NCBI RefSeq assembly: GCF_937967675.1
Contig: NZ_CALBSN010000035.1
Coordinates: 1 to 42,310, forward strand
DNA length: 42,310 nucleotides
Reading direction: 5' to 3'
Origin: an uncultured Flavobacterium sp.
GTDB taxonomy: Bacteria > Bacteroidota > Bacteroidia > Flavobacteriales > Flavobacteriaceae
Shown here: piece by piece, positions 32,679-40,872 of the stretch
Layout of the letters: each line of letters begins with the position of its first letter
Position numbering within the stretch: position 1 is the stretch's first letter
The notes under the pieces: generated by a model
The model's database searches: none
What the model was told of the DNA's origin: nothing
The model's input: the letters and a program-made list of their open reading frames with translations, nothing else
Program-made: the position numbers and the translations under genes

Positions 32679-33963
32679 ATAATTCTTTAGCTGTATCTGC
32701 TATAGCATTTATCGTAAAATCTAAATCTTCATAAGACAGTGCATCTGTTATAAACCAAGTTTCATAAGCAGAAGGTGCGATATAAACTCCACGTTTCAAT
32801 AATCCGTGAAAAAAAAGCTTAAAAGTTTCGTTATCACCATTTTTAGCAGTATTAAAATCATAAACAGGGTTAGCATCAAAATGAACTGAAATCATTGATC
32901 CTACTCTATTTATTGTAAACATCACATTGGCTTCTTTTAAGACTCTTCTAATCCCATTCTCTAAATAAGCTGTTTTTTCTTCTAATCTAGAAAAAATGGT
33001 TTCATCTTCATTTAAAACTTTTAGCATTTCATAGCCAGCAGCCATGGCTAATGGATTTCCAGATAAAGTTCCTGCTTGATATACAGGACCAAGTGGTGCC
33101 AAATAATTCATAATTTCCTCTCTTGCAGCAAAAGCTCCTACAGGCAATCCTCCACCTATTACTTTTCCAAAACATACAATATCTGCTTGAATGTCGAATA
33201 ATTGTTGTGCTCCACCTTTTGCTAATCGAAATCCGGTCATTACTTCATCAAAAATAAGCAACGCTCCATTAGCAGTACAAACATCTCTAAGCGCTTCTAG
33301 AAATCCTTTTACTGGAGGAATACATCCCATATTACCAGCAACAGGCTCAATAATAATCGCTGCAATTTGATTTTCGTTAGCTTTAAAAAGAGCTTTAACA
33401 TTATCAATATCATTGTAAGCGGCTAATAATGTATCTTTAGCCGTGCCTTCTGTAACTCCGGGAGAATTAGGCACACCAAATGTACTCAAACCACTTCCCG
33501 CTGCGATTAAAAAAGAATCTGAGTGTCCATGATAGCAACCCGAAAATTTAATAATCTTATCTCGTTTTGTATAACCACGTGCTAAACGAATGGCACTCAT
33601 ACAAGCTTCTGTACCCGAATTTACAAAACGAATTTTATCGATATTTGGAACCATCGAAACTGCTAATTTTGCAATTTGTGTTTCTAACTCTGTAGGCATT
33701 CCAAATGATGTTCCTTTTTTTGCTTTTTCAACCACTGCATTAACTACTGGCTCGTAAGCATGACCTAAAATCATTGGTCCCCATGAGTTAATATAATCAA
33801 TTAAACGGTTTCCATCTTCATCATACAAATAAGCTCCCTTAGCTTCTTTCACAAAAATCGGAGTACCTCCCACTCCTTTGAAAGCTCTAACTGGTGAATT
33901 AACACCTCCTGGAATTACTTTGCTAGCTTCAACAAATAATTCACTACTTCTTTTATATAGCAT
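32677..33963 (-). CDS. hemL: Glutamate-1-semialdehyde 2,1-aminomutase
   Basis: 428 residues. PLP enzyme that makes 5-aminolevulinate, the tetrapyrrole precursor, in the C5 pathway. Seen: SGTEACMSAIRLARGYT (about 116-132), the cofactor Asp in IFDEVMTGFR and Lys267 in CFGKVIGGGLPVGA. The start codon overlaps the stop of the preceding glucosaminidase gene by one base (TAATG), so the two are translated together although they are functionally unrelated. Confidence 0.96.
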   Translation of the reverse strand: MLYKRSSELFVEASKVIPGGVNSPVRAFKGVGGTPIFVKEAKGAYLYDEDGNRLIDYINSWGPMILGHAYEPVVNAVVEKAKKGTSFGMPTELETQIAKLAVSMVPNIDKIRFVNSGTEACMSAIRLARGYTKRDKIIKFSGCYHGHSDSFLIAAGSGLSTFGVPNSPGVTEGTAKDTLLAAYNDIDNVKALFKANENQIAAIIIEPVAGNMGCIPPVKGFLEALRDVCTANGALLIFDEVMTGFRLAKGGAQQLFDIQADIVCFGKVIGGGLPVGAFAAREEIMNYLAPLGPVYQAGTLSGNPLAMAAGYEMLKVLNEDETIFSRLEEKTAYLENGIRRVLKEANVMFTINRVGSMISVHFDANPVYDFNTAKNGDNETFKLFFHGLLKRGVYIAPSAYETWFITDALSYEDLDFTINAIADTAKEL

Positions 33964-34805
33964 TATTTAATTTTAATTTGTTGTCCGATTGAAATAGTAG
34001 TATCAGACATATTATTTAACTTTTTTAAATCGTCTACTGTAAGATTAAATTTTTTTGACAATGCATACAAGGTGTCTCCTTGCTGAACGGTATAATAGTC
34101 GCCACCTTGAGCTGCTACAACTTCTTTTTTAGTAGGTTTAAAATCGCGACTCAGCACTTGATTATCATATTTATACAATTCAAAACGCTCAATTAATCCA
34201 ATTAATTTATCGGGGTATTTAACATCCGTAGCATATCCTGCTGCTTTTAAACCTCTTGCCCAAGATTCGTAATCTCCTTTGTCTAATTTGAACAAATTTG
34301 CATATCGTGTTCTAGAAGTTAAAAACAAAGAATGATCTCTGTAAGATTCTGAAGGATGTTCGTATTTTCTGAAACATTCTTGCTCTGCATCATCATCATG
34401 ACGAACACTATCTCCCGTCCATCCTGTGTGGCATTTTATCCCAAAATGATTGTTGGCAGATTGTGCTAACTTGCCTTTTCCTGCTCCCGATTCTAAAATT
34501 CCTTGAGCCAAAGTAATACTTGCTGGAATTCCATGATTTTTCATGTTATTCATAGCGATTTCTTTAAAGTTTTCAACGTAATTTTGAATCTCTTCGGCAT
34601 ACGTTTTAATGTTTGAAGTTGCTTCTAAAGAAACTTGAGCATTATTATCTGAAGTTTTTGAATTGGGATTTTTAGTAAGTCCTTTTGTAGCAGTTGATTT
34701 TGAATGTACAACTGGTTTCTTTTTAGTTGTTCTAACAACAGGATTAGTACTTTTACAACTTATTACTAAGAGTGCTAAAATAAAAATGACGAATTTACTT
34801 TTCAT
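33963..34805 (-). CDS. Glucosaminidase-LysM peptidoglycan hydrolase lipoprotein
   Basis: 280 residues. Lipobox VISC near residue 17, low-complexity Lys/Ser/Thr linker (about 20-70), N-acetylglucosaminidase domain (about 78-215: ITLAQGILESGAGKGKLAQ with the catalytic Glu, NNHFGIKCH, SYRDHSLFLTSRTRYANLF, AAGYATD) and one C-terminal LysM repeat (about 236-279: YYTVQQGDTLYALSKKFNLT). It should cleave cell-wall glycan from the periplasmic side. It precedes hemL with a one-base overlap. Confidence 0.9.
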   Translation of the reverse strand: MKSKFVIFILALLVISCKSTNPVVRTTKKKPVVHSKSTATKGLTKNPNSKTSDNNAQVSLEATSNIKTYAEEIQNYVENFKEIAMNNMKNHGIPASITLAQGILESGAGKGKLAQSANNHFGIKCHTGWTGDSVRHDDDAEQECFRKYEHPSESYRDHSLFLTSRTRYANLFKLDKGDYESWARGLKAAGYATDVKYPDKLIGLIERFELYKYDNQVLSRDFKPTKKEVVAAQGGDYYTVQQGDTLYALSKKFNLTVDDLKKLNNMSDTTISIGQQIKIK

Positions 34806-34936
34806 TTGTTTGTGTTTCTATACCATTTAAATTTATCGAAATTACCCTCATTATACCCCCTCATAAATCAAACAATAATTATGATGACAGACAGGAGCAT
34901 ACTTTTTTTTAGAAATCATTAAGCCATTAAAAAAGC

Positions 34937-35848
34937 TTACATTTCATCATAACAGATTATTTCTCTATTCTTTTTTTGTAGCGCCAAATTCATTCCTTTA
35001 ACGCCTTGTAAACCACCCGAATGAATCATAAGAATCTTAGCATTAGGTGGAAAAAAATCTTTCTCAATCAAGTCCATTACGCCATATACCATCTTTCCTG
35101 TATATATGGGATCGAGAGGGATTTTTGTTTGCTTGTAAAATGCATTTATAAACTGAATTAATTCGCAATTTACTTTTCCATATCCACCAAAATGATAATC
35201 ATCGTTGATAATCCAATTTGATTTGGTTACAAAATTACGAATAACATCAGATAAAAAAGCACCTTTTAGAGAAGAAAATCCAATAAGTTGTTGGTTTTCT
35301 GTAGAAGAATTCACAAGACCTGAGAAAGTTCCGCCAGTTCCTGTAGAACAAACCACATGAGTAAAAAAAGTTTTATCTTCAACCGTTAAAATTTCTTCGC
35401 ATCCTTTAATTGCTAAAAAATTTGTACCTCCTTCAGGAATTAAGTAAAAATTTCCAAAAATGGTCTGTAATTTTTCTTTAAAATTAGTGTTTTCTTTTTC
35501 ACGATAGTCCGACCTAGAAACAAAATAAAACTTCATTCCTAATTCTTGTGCTTTTATTAAAGTAGGGTTTTCATGAATTTTATACTCTATTTCTTCTCCC
35601 CTTATTACACCAATAGTTGAAAACCCAAATTCAGCACCCGCTCCAGCAACTGCTAAAATATGATTTGAAAAAGCTCCACCAAAAGTTAACAAAGTAGAAT
35701 GACCCAATCGTTTAGCTTCTTGAATATTATATTTGAGTTTTCTAAATTTATTTCCAGAAATGATTGGATGTAACAAATCTTCTCTTTTAATAAAGAGCTC
35801 TATATTATTTGGAAAAGATAATGGTATTTTTTGATTAATTGAGTGCAT
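34937..35848 (-). CDS. D-cysteine desulfhydrase / ACC deaminase family PLP enzyme
   Basis: 303 residues. Fold-type II PLP enzyme. The N-terminal FIKREDLLHP and SGNKFRKLKYN (cofactor Lys34), LTFGGAFSNH, the phosphate loop STGTGGTFSGL and the C-terminal IHSGGLQG are the family hallmarks. Members act on D-cysteine, 1-aminocyclopropane-1-carboxylate or L-cysteate; which applies here cannot be decided by eye. A terminator-like hairpin with seven T directly abuts the start codon. Confidence 0.85.
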   Translation of the reverse strand: MHSINQKIPLSFPNNIELFIKREDLLHPIISGNKFRKLKYNIQEAKRLGHSTLLTFGGAFSNHILAVAGAGAEFGFSTIGVIRGEEIEYKIHENPTLIKAQELGMKFYFVSRSDYREKENTNFKEKLQTIFGNFYLIPEGGTNFLAIKGCEEILTVEDKTFFTHVVCSTGTGGTFSGLVNSSTENQQLIGFSSLKGAFLSDVIRNFVTKSNWIINDDYHFGGYGKVNCELIQFINAFYKQTKIPLDPIYTGKMVYGVMDLIEKDFFPPNAKILMIHSGGLQGVKGMNLALQKKNREIICYDEM

Positions 35849-35876
35849 AAAAAAAGCAGCTAGTTAAAGCTGCTTT
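35849..35876 (-). terminator. Terminator-like hairpin directly before the desulfhydrase ATG
   Basis: AAAGCAGC (35853-35860) pairs with GCTGCTTT (35869-35876), loop 8 nt, with seven T on the minus strand ending at the ATG. No minus-strand gene lies upstream to be terminated. Confidence 0.7.
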
Positions 35877-35884
35877 CAAATATA
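35877..35884 (-). promoter_or_regulatory. -7 element of the desulfhydrase-like gene
   Basis: TATATTTG on the minus strand, directly next to the hairpin's 5' arm. No clear -33 element. Confidence 0.5.
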
Positions 35885-36414
35885 CAACAATGTGTGTTAT
35901 TTATTTATTGTAAATTGATATTTTCTTTGAAATGCCATAAAGTCGAAAAACATGTTGAGAACTTAAGTTACCAAAAAGCGCCATAATTCTCTGCATTTAA
36001 TACAACTCTCTTATGAAAGCCTAGAACGTTCTTGAGTTCGTTTTTTTTCTTTTTTTGCTAAAAAATGGACTTGACGAGTTTTTCAATTCGACCTGTCGAG
36101 TTTTACAATTCGACCTGTCGAGTTGAAAATTTTAACCTGACAATTTTTTACGTTTAATTTTGGAGCTTAAATGAAGACCATTTGTTTTAAAAAGCTATTT
36201 AATTTAGAAAAAAAAACATAAAAAAACTCTAAAAAATGGGGCTAATTACCCGTTTTTGAATTAAATTGCTTTCGAAAGCCTTGAATAGTTACAGCCAATT
36301 GTGTCGAAATAATGAGGTATAAATAATCTTATTTATAAAAAACTTCTTTTTATGAATATTTTATATGTCACAAAAATACATATTAATAAGTACTGTTTAA
36401 CACCATTTTTTTAT
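35885..36414. other. 530-bp gene-free spacer between the desulfhydrase gene and hsdR
   Basis: No credible open frame on either strand. It holds the 22-bp iterated array (36062-36146), a 12-bp palindrome GCTTTCGAAAGC (36268-36279), and a short near-repeat GAAAGCCTWGAA at 36015-36026 and 36274-36285 that brackets the array. The rest is A/T-rich. Confidence 0.7.
36062..36146. repeat. 22-bp iterated array upstream of the hsd operon
   Basis: Four copies start at 36062, 36084, 36106 and 36128. Copies 2 and 3 are identical over 19 bp (CAATTCGACCTGTCGAGTT); copy 1 matches at 14 of 19 and copy 4 keeps the ACCTG core. Each good copy holds the near-palindrome TCGAC-CT-GTCGA. A period of about two helical turns puts the sites on one DNA face. 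Confidence 0.85.
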
Positions 36415-36422
36415 TAAATTTG
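36415..36422 (+). promoter_or_regulatory. -7 element of the hsd operon
   Basis: TAAATTTG matches TAnnTTTG, 20 bp before the hsdR ATG. The -33 region has only a weak TGTTT, so expression may be modest or need help. Confidence 0.45.
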
Positions 36423-36442
36423 AAGAATTCAATGCTATTAAA

Positions 36443-38824
36443 ATGATTGATAAAAAGAAATTATCAGAACGCGATATTTGTACAAAATTTATAACACCTG
36501 CTATTCAAAATGCAGGATGGAACTTACAATCTCAAGTGCTTGAAGAAGTGACTTTTACTGATGGTAAAATTTATGTTCGTGGTAAATTGACTGCTCGTGG
36601 TGAACGAAAAAGAGCGGATTATTTATTGTACTATCAGGACAATCCAATTGCTATTATTGAGGCAAAAGATAACAAGCATTCGGTTCGTGCAGGTATTCAA
36701 CAGGCGCTTAACTATGCTAGAATATTAGATATTCCAAGTGTGTTTAGTAGTAATGGTGATGGTTTTGTATATCATGATAGAACCGTAAATGATGATTCTA
36801 TTGAAACCGAATTAGCTTTGGAAGACTTTCCTTCTCCAGAAGTATTATGGATGAAGTACAAACACTATAAAGGTATAGTTACTGAACAAGGCGAAAAGAT
36901 TGCTTTACAAAAATACTTTTCGGATGGTTCGGGAAGAAAACCACGATATTATCAACAAATTGCAATAAACAGAACTGTTGAAGCCATAGCAAACGGACAA
37001 AATAGAATTTTGTTAGTCATGGCAACAGGTACTGGAAAAACGTATACGGCTTTTCAAATTATTCATCGATTATGGAAAAGTGGTGCTAAGAAGAGAATTT
37101 TATTTCTTGCCGATAGAACTGCTTTGATTGACCAAACCAAACGTGGGGATTTCAAACATTTTAAAGATAAAATGACGGTGGTTAAAAACCGTATGATTGA
37201 TAAAAGTTATGAAATTTATTTGGCTTTATATCAAGGTTTATCGGGTGCGGATGAAGATGCTAATGCTTACAAACAGTTTTCACCTGATTTTTTTGATTTA
37301 ATAATTATTGATGAGTGTCACAGAGGAAGTGCCAAAGAAGATAGTGCTTGGCGTGAAATACTTACATATTTCAAAAATGCTACACACGTTGGTTTGACTG
37401 CTACACCAAAGGAAACTAAAGAGACTAGTAATACCGAATATTTTGGCGATCCAGTGTACACGTATTCTTTAAAACAAGGAATTGACGATGGATTCTTGGC
37501 TCCTTACAAAGTTATTCGTGTGGCTTTGAATGTAGATGCAGAAGGATATCGACCTGAACAAGGTAAAACCGATAAAGAAGGTAACGAAGTAGAGGATAGA
37601 ATTTACAATAGAAAAGATTTTGATAGAAGTTTAGTCATTGACGAACGAACGGATACTGTTGCTAAAAAAGTAACCGAATATCTAAAAGGTTTTGACCGTT
37701 TTGCTAAAACAATTATCTTCTGTGTAGATATTGACCATGCCGAACGTATGCGAAATGCCATTGCTCGCCATAATGCTGATTTAGTTGCGGAAAATTATAA
37801 GTATGTGATGCAAATTACAGGCGATAATGAAGAAGGTAAACGGGAATTAGACAACTTTATTAACCCTGAAGAAAAATATCCTGTGGTTGCTACGACCTCT
37901 GAATTAATGACCACAGGTGTTGATGCGCAAACTTGTAAAGTAATTGTACTTGATGCCAACATTAATTCCATGACGAAATTCAAACAAATTGTAGGTCGTG
38001 GTACGCGTATCAATGAAGAGTTTAATAAGTTGTATTTTACGATTCTTGATTTTAGAAATGCTACGGATAATTTTGCTGACCCTGAGTTTGATGGACATCC
38101 GTTACGTGTTAAACCCATTACAGAAGACCTTGATTTAGAAACGATAATTGACGAAGAAGAAACAGAAGTTACACCCATTATTGATGAAGTTTCAGGAGAT
38201 GAAATTATAATGGCTCCTGCGGTAGTTAGAGAACCATCAAGCACAGACGAATATCAAAAAAGACCGAAACAATATGTGAACGGGGTTGATGTTTCTATTC
38301 TAGTGAGTAGAGAATTGTATTTTGATAATGAAGGCAAACCTATTACAACTAGTTTAAAAGATTACACGAAAAGTATCATACAGAAAAAGTTTGCTTCTTT
38401 GGATGATTTCTTATTGACTTGGAACCAAGCCGATAAAAAAGAAGCTATTATTAAAGAGTTGCAAGAACAAGGCGTAATGGTAGAAGCTTTGTATGATGCG
38501 GTTGATAAGCAAGTAGATTTGTTTGATTTGATTTGCCACGTAGCGTACGACCAACCACCATTGACTAGAAAAGAACGTGCTAACAATGTAAAAAAACGCA
38601 ACTACTTTACGAAATATGGCGAACAAGCGCGTAAAGTTTTAGAAACACTATTAGATAAATATGCAGATGAAGGTGTTGAAAATATAGAAAGTATAGAAGT
38701 GTTGCGTGTAAAACCTTTTGATGAGTATGGTTCTCCTATTGAGATTATAAGCCATTTTGGGAACAAACAACATTATCTAGAAGCGGTAAAAGATTTAGAA
38801 AACGAATTGTATAGAAAAGTGTAA
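36443..38824 (+). CDS. hsdR: Type I restriction enzyme, R (motor/nuclease) subunit
   Basis: 793 residues. N-terminal nuclease domain with Asp59 and the pair Glu73/Lys75 in AIIEAKDN. The SF2 motor shows Walker A MATGTGKT (193-200), DECH (290-293), GLTATP (317-322) and QIVGRGTR (about 515-522). The C-terminal part (about 620-793) fits the subunit-assembly domain of EcoEI-type HsdR. All motifs are intact, so cleavage of unmethylated DNA is expected with HsdM and HsdS. Its stop overlaps the RAYT start by one base (TAATG). Confidence 0.95.
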   Translation: MIDKKKLSERDICTKFITPAIQNAGWNLQSQVLEEVTFTDGKIYVRGKLTARGERKRADYLLYYQDNPIAIIEAKDNKHSVRAGIQQALNYARILDIPSVFSSNGDGFVYHDRTVNDDSIETELALEDFPSPEVLWMKYKHYKGIVTEQGEKIALQKYFSDGSGRKPRYYQQIAINRTVEAIANGQNRILLVMATGTGKTYTAFQIIHRLWKSGAKKRILFLADRTALIDQTKRGDFKHFKDKMTVVKNRMIDKSYEIYLALYQGLSGADEDANAYKQFSPDFFDLIIIDECHRGSAKEDSAWREILTYFKNATHVGLTATPKETKETSNTEYFGDPVYTYSLKQGIDDGFLAPYKVIRVALNVDAEGYRPEQGKTDKEGNEVEDRIYNRKDFDRSLVIDERTDTVAKKVTEYLKGFDRFAKTIIFCVDIDHAERMRNAIARHNADLVAENYKYVMQITGDNEEGKRELDNFINPEEKYPVVATTSELMTTGVDAQTCKVIVLDANINSMTKFKQIVGRGTRINEEFNKLYFTILDFRNATDNFADPEFDGHPLRVKPITEDLDLETIIDEEETEVTPIIDEVSGDEIIMAPAVVREPSSTDEYQKRPKQYVNGVDVSILVSRELYFDNEGKPITTSLKDYTKSIIQKKFASLDDFLLTWNQADKKEAIIKELQEQGVMVEALYDAVDKQVDLFDLICHVAYDQPPLTRKERANNVKKRNYFTKYGEQARKVLETLLDKYADEGVENIESIEVLRVKPFDEYGSPIEIISHFGNKQHYLEAVKDLENELYRKV

Positions 38825-39285
38825 TGTCAATTACTTATTCTCAGATATATATTCATATAGTTTTTGCTGTTAAAGGCAGAAAATCTTTTATTCAACAAAG
38901 TTGGGAGGAAGAATTATATAAGTATATAACTGGTATTGTGCAAAATAAAGGGCAAAAAATGTTAGCCATTAATGGCATGTCCGACCATATTCATATACTA
39001 ATCGGAATGAAACCTTCCTGTAATTTATCGGATTTGGTTAGAGAAATAAAAAAATCTTCTAATGGTTTTATTAATGAAAAGAAATTTTGTCAATTTAAGT
39101 TTGAATGGCAAGAAGGATATGGTGCATTTTCATATAGTCATTCAGCGTTAGATAATGTCATTTCTTATATTGCAAATCAAAAAGAGCATCATCGTAAAAA
39201 ATCATTCCAAGAAGAATATATAGATTTTTTAAAGAAATTTGAAGTTGAATATAAAGAAGAATATTTATTTGAATGGATTGAATAA
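38824..39285 (+). CDS. REP-associated tyrosine transposase (RAYT, Y1/IS200-like)
   Basis: 153 residues, full length. HUH motif His55-Ile-His57 in MSDHIHILI and catalytic Tyr115 in NVISYIANQKEHH; the C-terminus EYLFEWIE is typical of the Bacteroidota type. RAYTs process REP-like hairpins as single-stranded substrates. The ATG overlaps the hsdR stop (TAATG), so it would be translated with the restriction operon. Three palindromes follow it at once. It has no terminal target-site evidence that I can see. Whether it is a resident mobile gene or a domesticated operon member is open. Confidence 0.88.
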   Translation: MSITYSQIYIHIVFAVKGRKSFIQQSWEEELYKYITGIVQNKGQKMLAINGMSDHIHILIGMKPSCNLSDLVREIKKSSNGFINEKKFCQFKFEWQEGYGAFSYSHSALDNVISYIANQKEHHRKKSFQEEYIDFLKKFEVEYKEEYLFEWIE

Positions 39286-39289
39286 ATTA

Positions 39290-39405
39290 GACCCCAAAGG
39301 GGTCATATGTTTATAGAATAATATGCGACATGTAGGTTTGACCCCGATGGGGTCGTATATTACAAACAACAACAATTTCTATAAACATATAATCCCGAAG
39401 GGATT
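39290..39405. repeat. Nested REP-like palindrome cluster after the RAYT gene
   Basis: Three hairpins: GACCCCAAAGGGGTC (39290-39304), GACCCCGATGGGGTC (39340-39354) and AATCCCGAAGGGATT (39391-39405). A perfect 14-bp inverted repeat, ATATGTTTATAGAA (39305-39318) with 39377-39390, encloses the middle one, and AATATGCGAC/GTCGTATATT (one mismatch) nests inside it. Confidence 0.9.
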
Positions 39406-39435
39406 CTAAATGAAATAAATTAACAATAAAATAAA

Positions 39436-40872
39436 ATGAGTAACATATCCTCCATCCTAAAATCCATACAAACCATCATGTGGCAAGACACGGGTCTTAA
39501 CGGTGATGCCCAACGCATAGAACAACTCGGTTGGATGTTGTTTTTAAAAATATTTTCCGATAAAGACAAAGAATTAGAATTACTCGACGACAATTATACG
39601 TCGCCTATACCTGATGAATTTCATTGGGTAAAGGAAAAAGGCAATTGGGCAGGCGATGACGAAGGAATGACAGGTGACGAATTGCTAGAGTTTGTAGATA
39701 GAAAATTGTTTCCTGCGTTGCGTAATATTGACGTAAGTTCTGGCAATCGCCGTGCTTTGATTGTACGTGAAGTTTTTGAAGGGAACAACAACTACATGAA
39801 AAGCGGTATCAACATTCGTAAGGTGTTGAACAAGTTGAATGAAATAGATTTTAATATTGCCAAAGACCGTCATGCGTTTGGGGAATTGTATGAGACCATT
39901 TTAAAAGGCTTACAAAGTGCCGGTAAAAGTGGGGAATTTTACACGCCTCGTGCCATTACGAGTTTTATTACCGAAATGATTAACCCACAATTGGGCGAAA
40001 AAATATTGGACCCTGCTTGTGGAACCGGTGGTTATTTGACTTGTGCTATTGAACATTTAAAAGAACAAGCCAACAGCGTAGAAGACCGCAAAAGCATTGC
40101 CGAAAATGTCATAGGTTGGGAATACAAACCGCTACCGTATTTGTTAGCTACGACCAACTTGATTTTGCACGATATGGAAGTGCCAAACATTCGTTTTGGC
40201 GATGCCTTAGACCAACCGCTTTCTAACTTTACGGAAAAGCACCGTGTAAACGCTATTTTAGCTAACCCACCCTTTGGAGGGATTGTAGCCAATAACAACG
40301 AAAACAACTTTCCGCAGAATTATAGAACCAAAGAAAGTGCCGATTTGTTCCTGATTTTAATGATTCATTTATTAAAACAAGGCGGAAGAGCAGGAATTGT
40401 ATTACCTGATGGCTCGTTAACTGGTGATGGTGTAAAACAACGCGTACGCCAAAAATTATTGGAAGAATGTAATTTACACACCATTATTCGTTTGCCTAAC
40501 TCTGTGTTTCAACCGTATGCTACAGTAGCGACCAATTTGTTGTTTTTTACCAAAGGCACACCAACCAAAGAAGTGTGGTATTATGAACACCGTTTGCCTG
40601 AAGGACAAAAAGCCTACAACAAAACCAAACCGATACAGCCGGCAGCCTTTAACCCAATTAAAACGTGGTGGAACGACCGTAAGGAAAGTGATATTGCTTG
40701 GAAAGTTGACATCCAAACCATCATAGACCGCAACTACGATTTAGACATTAAAAACCCAACCAAGCAAGAAGAAGCTCACGAATACAGTAGTATGGAATTA
40801 ATGGAACTATTACATACTTCTTTTGAGAAAAGCAATGCCTTGTTGAACCAATTAAAAGAAGCGGTAAAGTAA
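39436..40872 (+). CDS. hsdM: Type I restriction-modification methyltransferase (M) subunit
   Basis: 478 residues. The helical N-terminal domain (about 8-140) is followed by the SAM-dependent N6-adenine methyltransferase domain: motif I DPACGTGGYL (from Asp192) and catalytic motif IV NPPF (277-280). With HsdS it forms the methyltransferase that protects host DNA. It starts 150 bp after the RAYT stop behind the palindrome cluster, so its expression must pass through or start within that DNA. Its stop overlaps the hsdS start (TAATG). Confidence 0.95.
   Translation: MSNISSILKSIQTIMWQDTGLNGDAQRIEQLGWMLFLKIFSDKDKELELLDDNYTSPIPDEFHWVKEKGNWAGDDEGMTGDELLEFVDRKLFPALRNIDVSSGNRRALIVREVFEGNNNYMKSGINIRKVLNKLNEIDFNIAKDRHAFGELYETILKGLQSAGKSGEFYTPRAITSFITEMINPQLGEKILDPACGTGGYLTCAIEHLKEQANSVEDRKSIAENVIGWEYKPLPYLLATTNLILHDMEVPNIRFGDALDQPLSNFTEKHRVNAILANPPFGGIVANNNENNFPQNYRTKESADLFLILMIHLLKQGGRAGIVLPDGSLTGDGVKQRVRQKLLEECNLHTIIRLPNSVFQPYATVATNLLFFTKGTPTKEVWYYEHRLPEGQKAYNKTKPIQPAAFNPIKTWWNDRKESDIAWKVDIQTIIDRNYDLDIKNPTKQEEAHEYSSMELMELLHTSFEKSNALLNQLKEAVK

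Noticed and set aside
36062..36146. CRISPR array
   Set aside because: Repeats are 19 bp with only 3-bp gaps and no variable spacers, and no cas gene is present.
38824..39285. Transposase remnant or pseudogene
   Set aside because: The frame is full length, both HUH histidines and the catalytic Tyr are present, and the C-terminus is typical.
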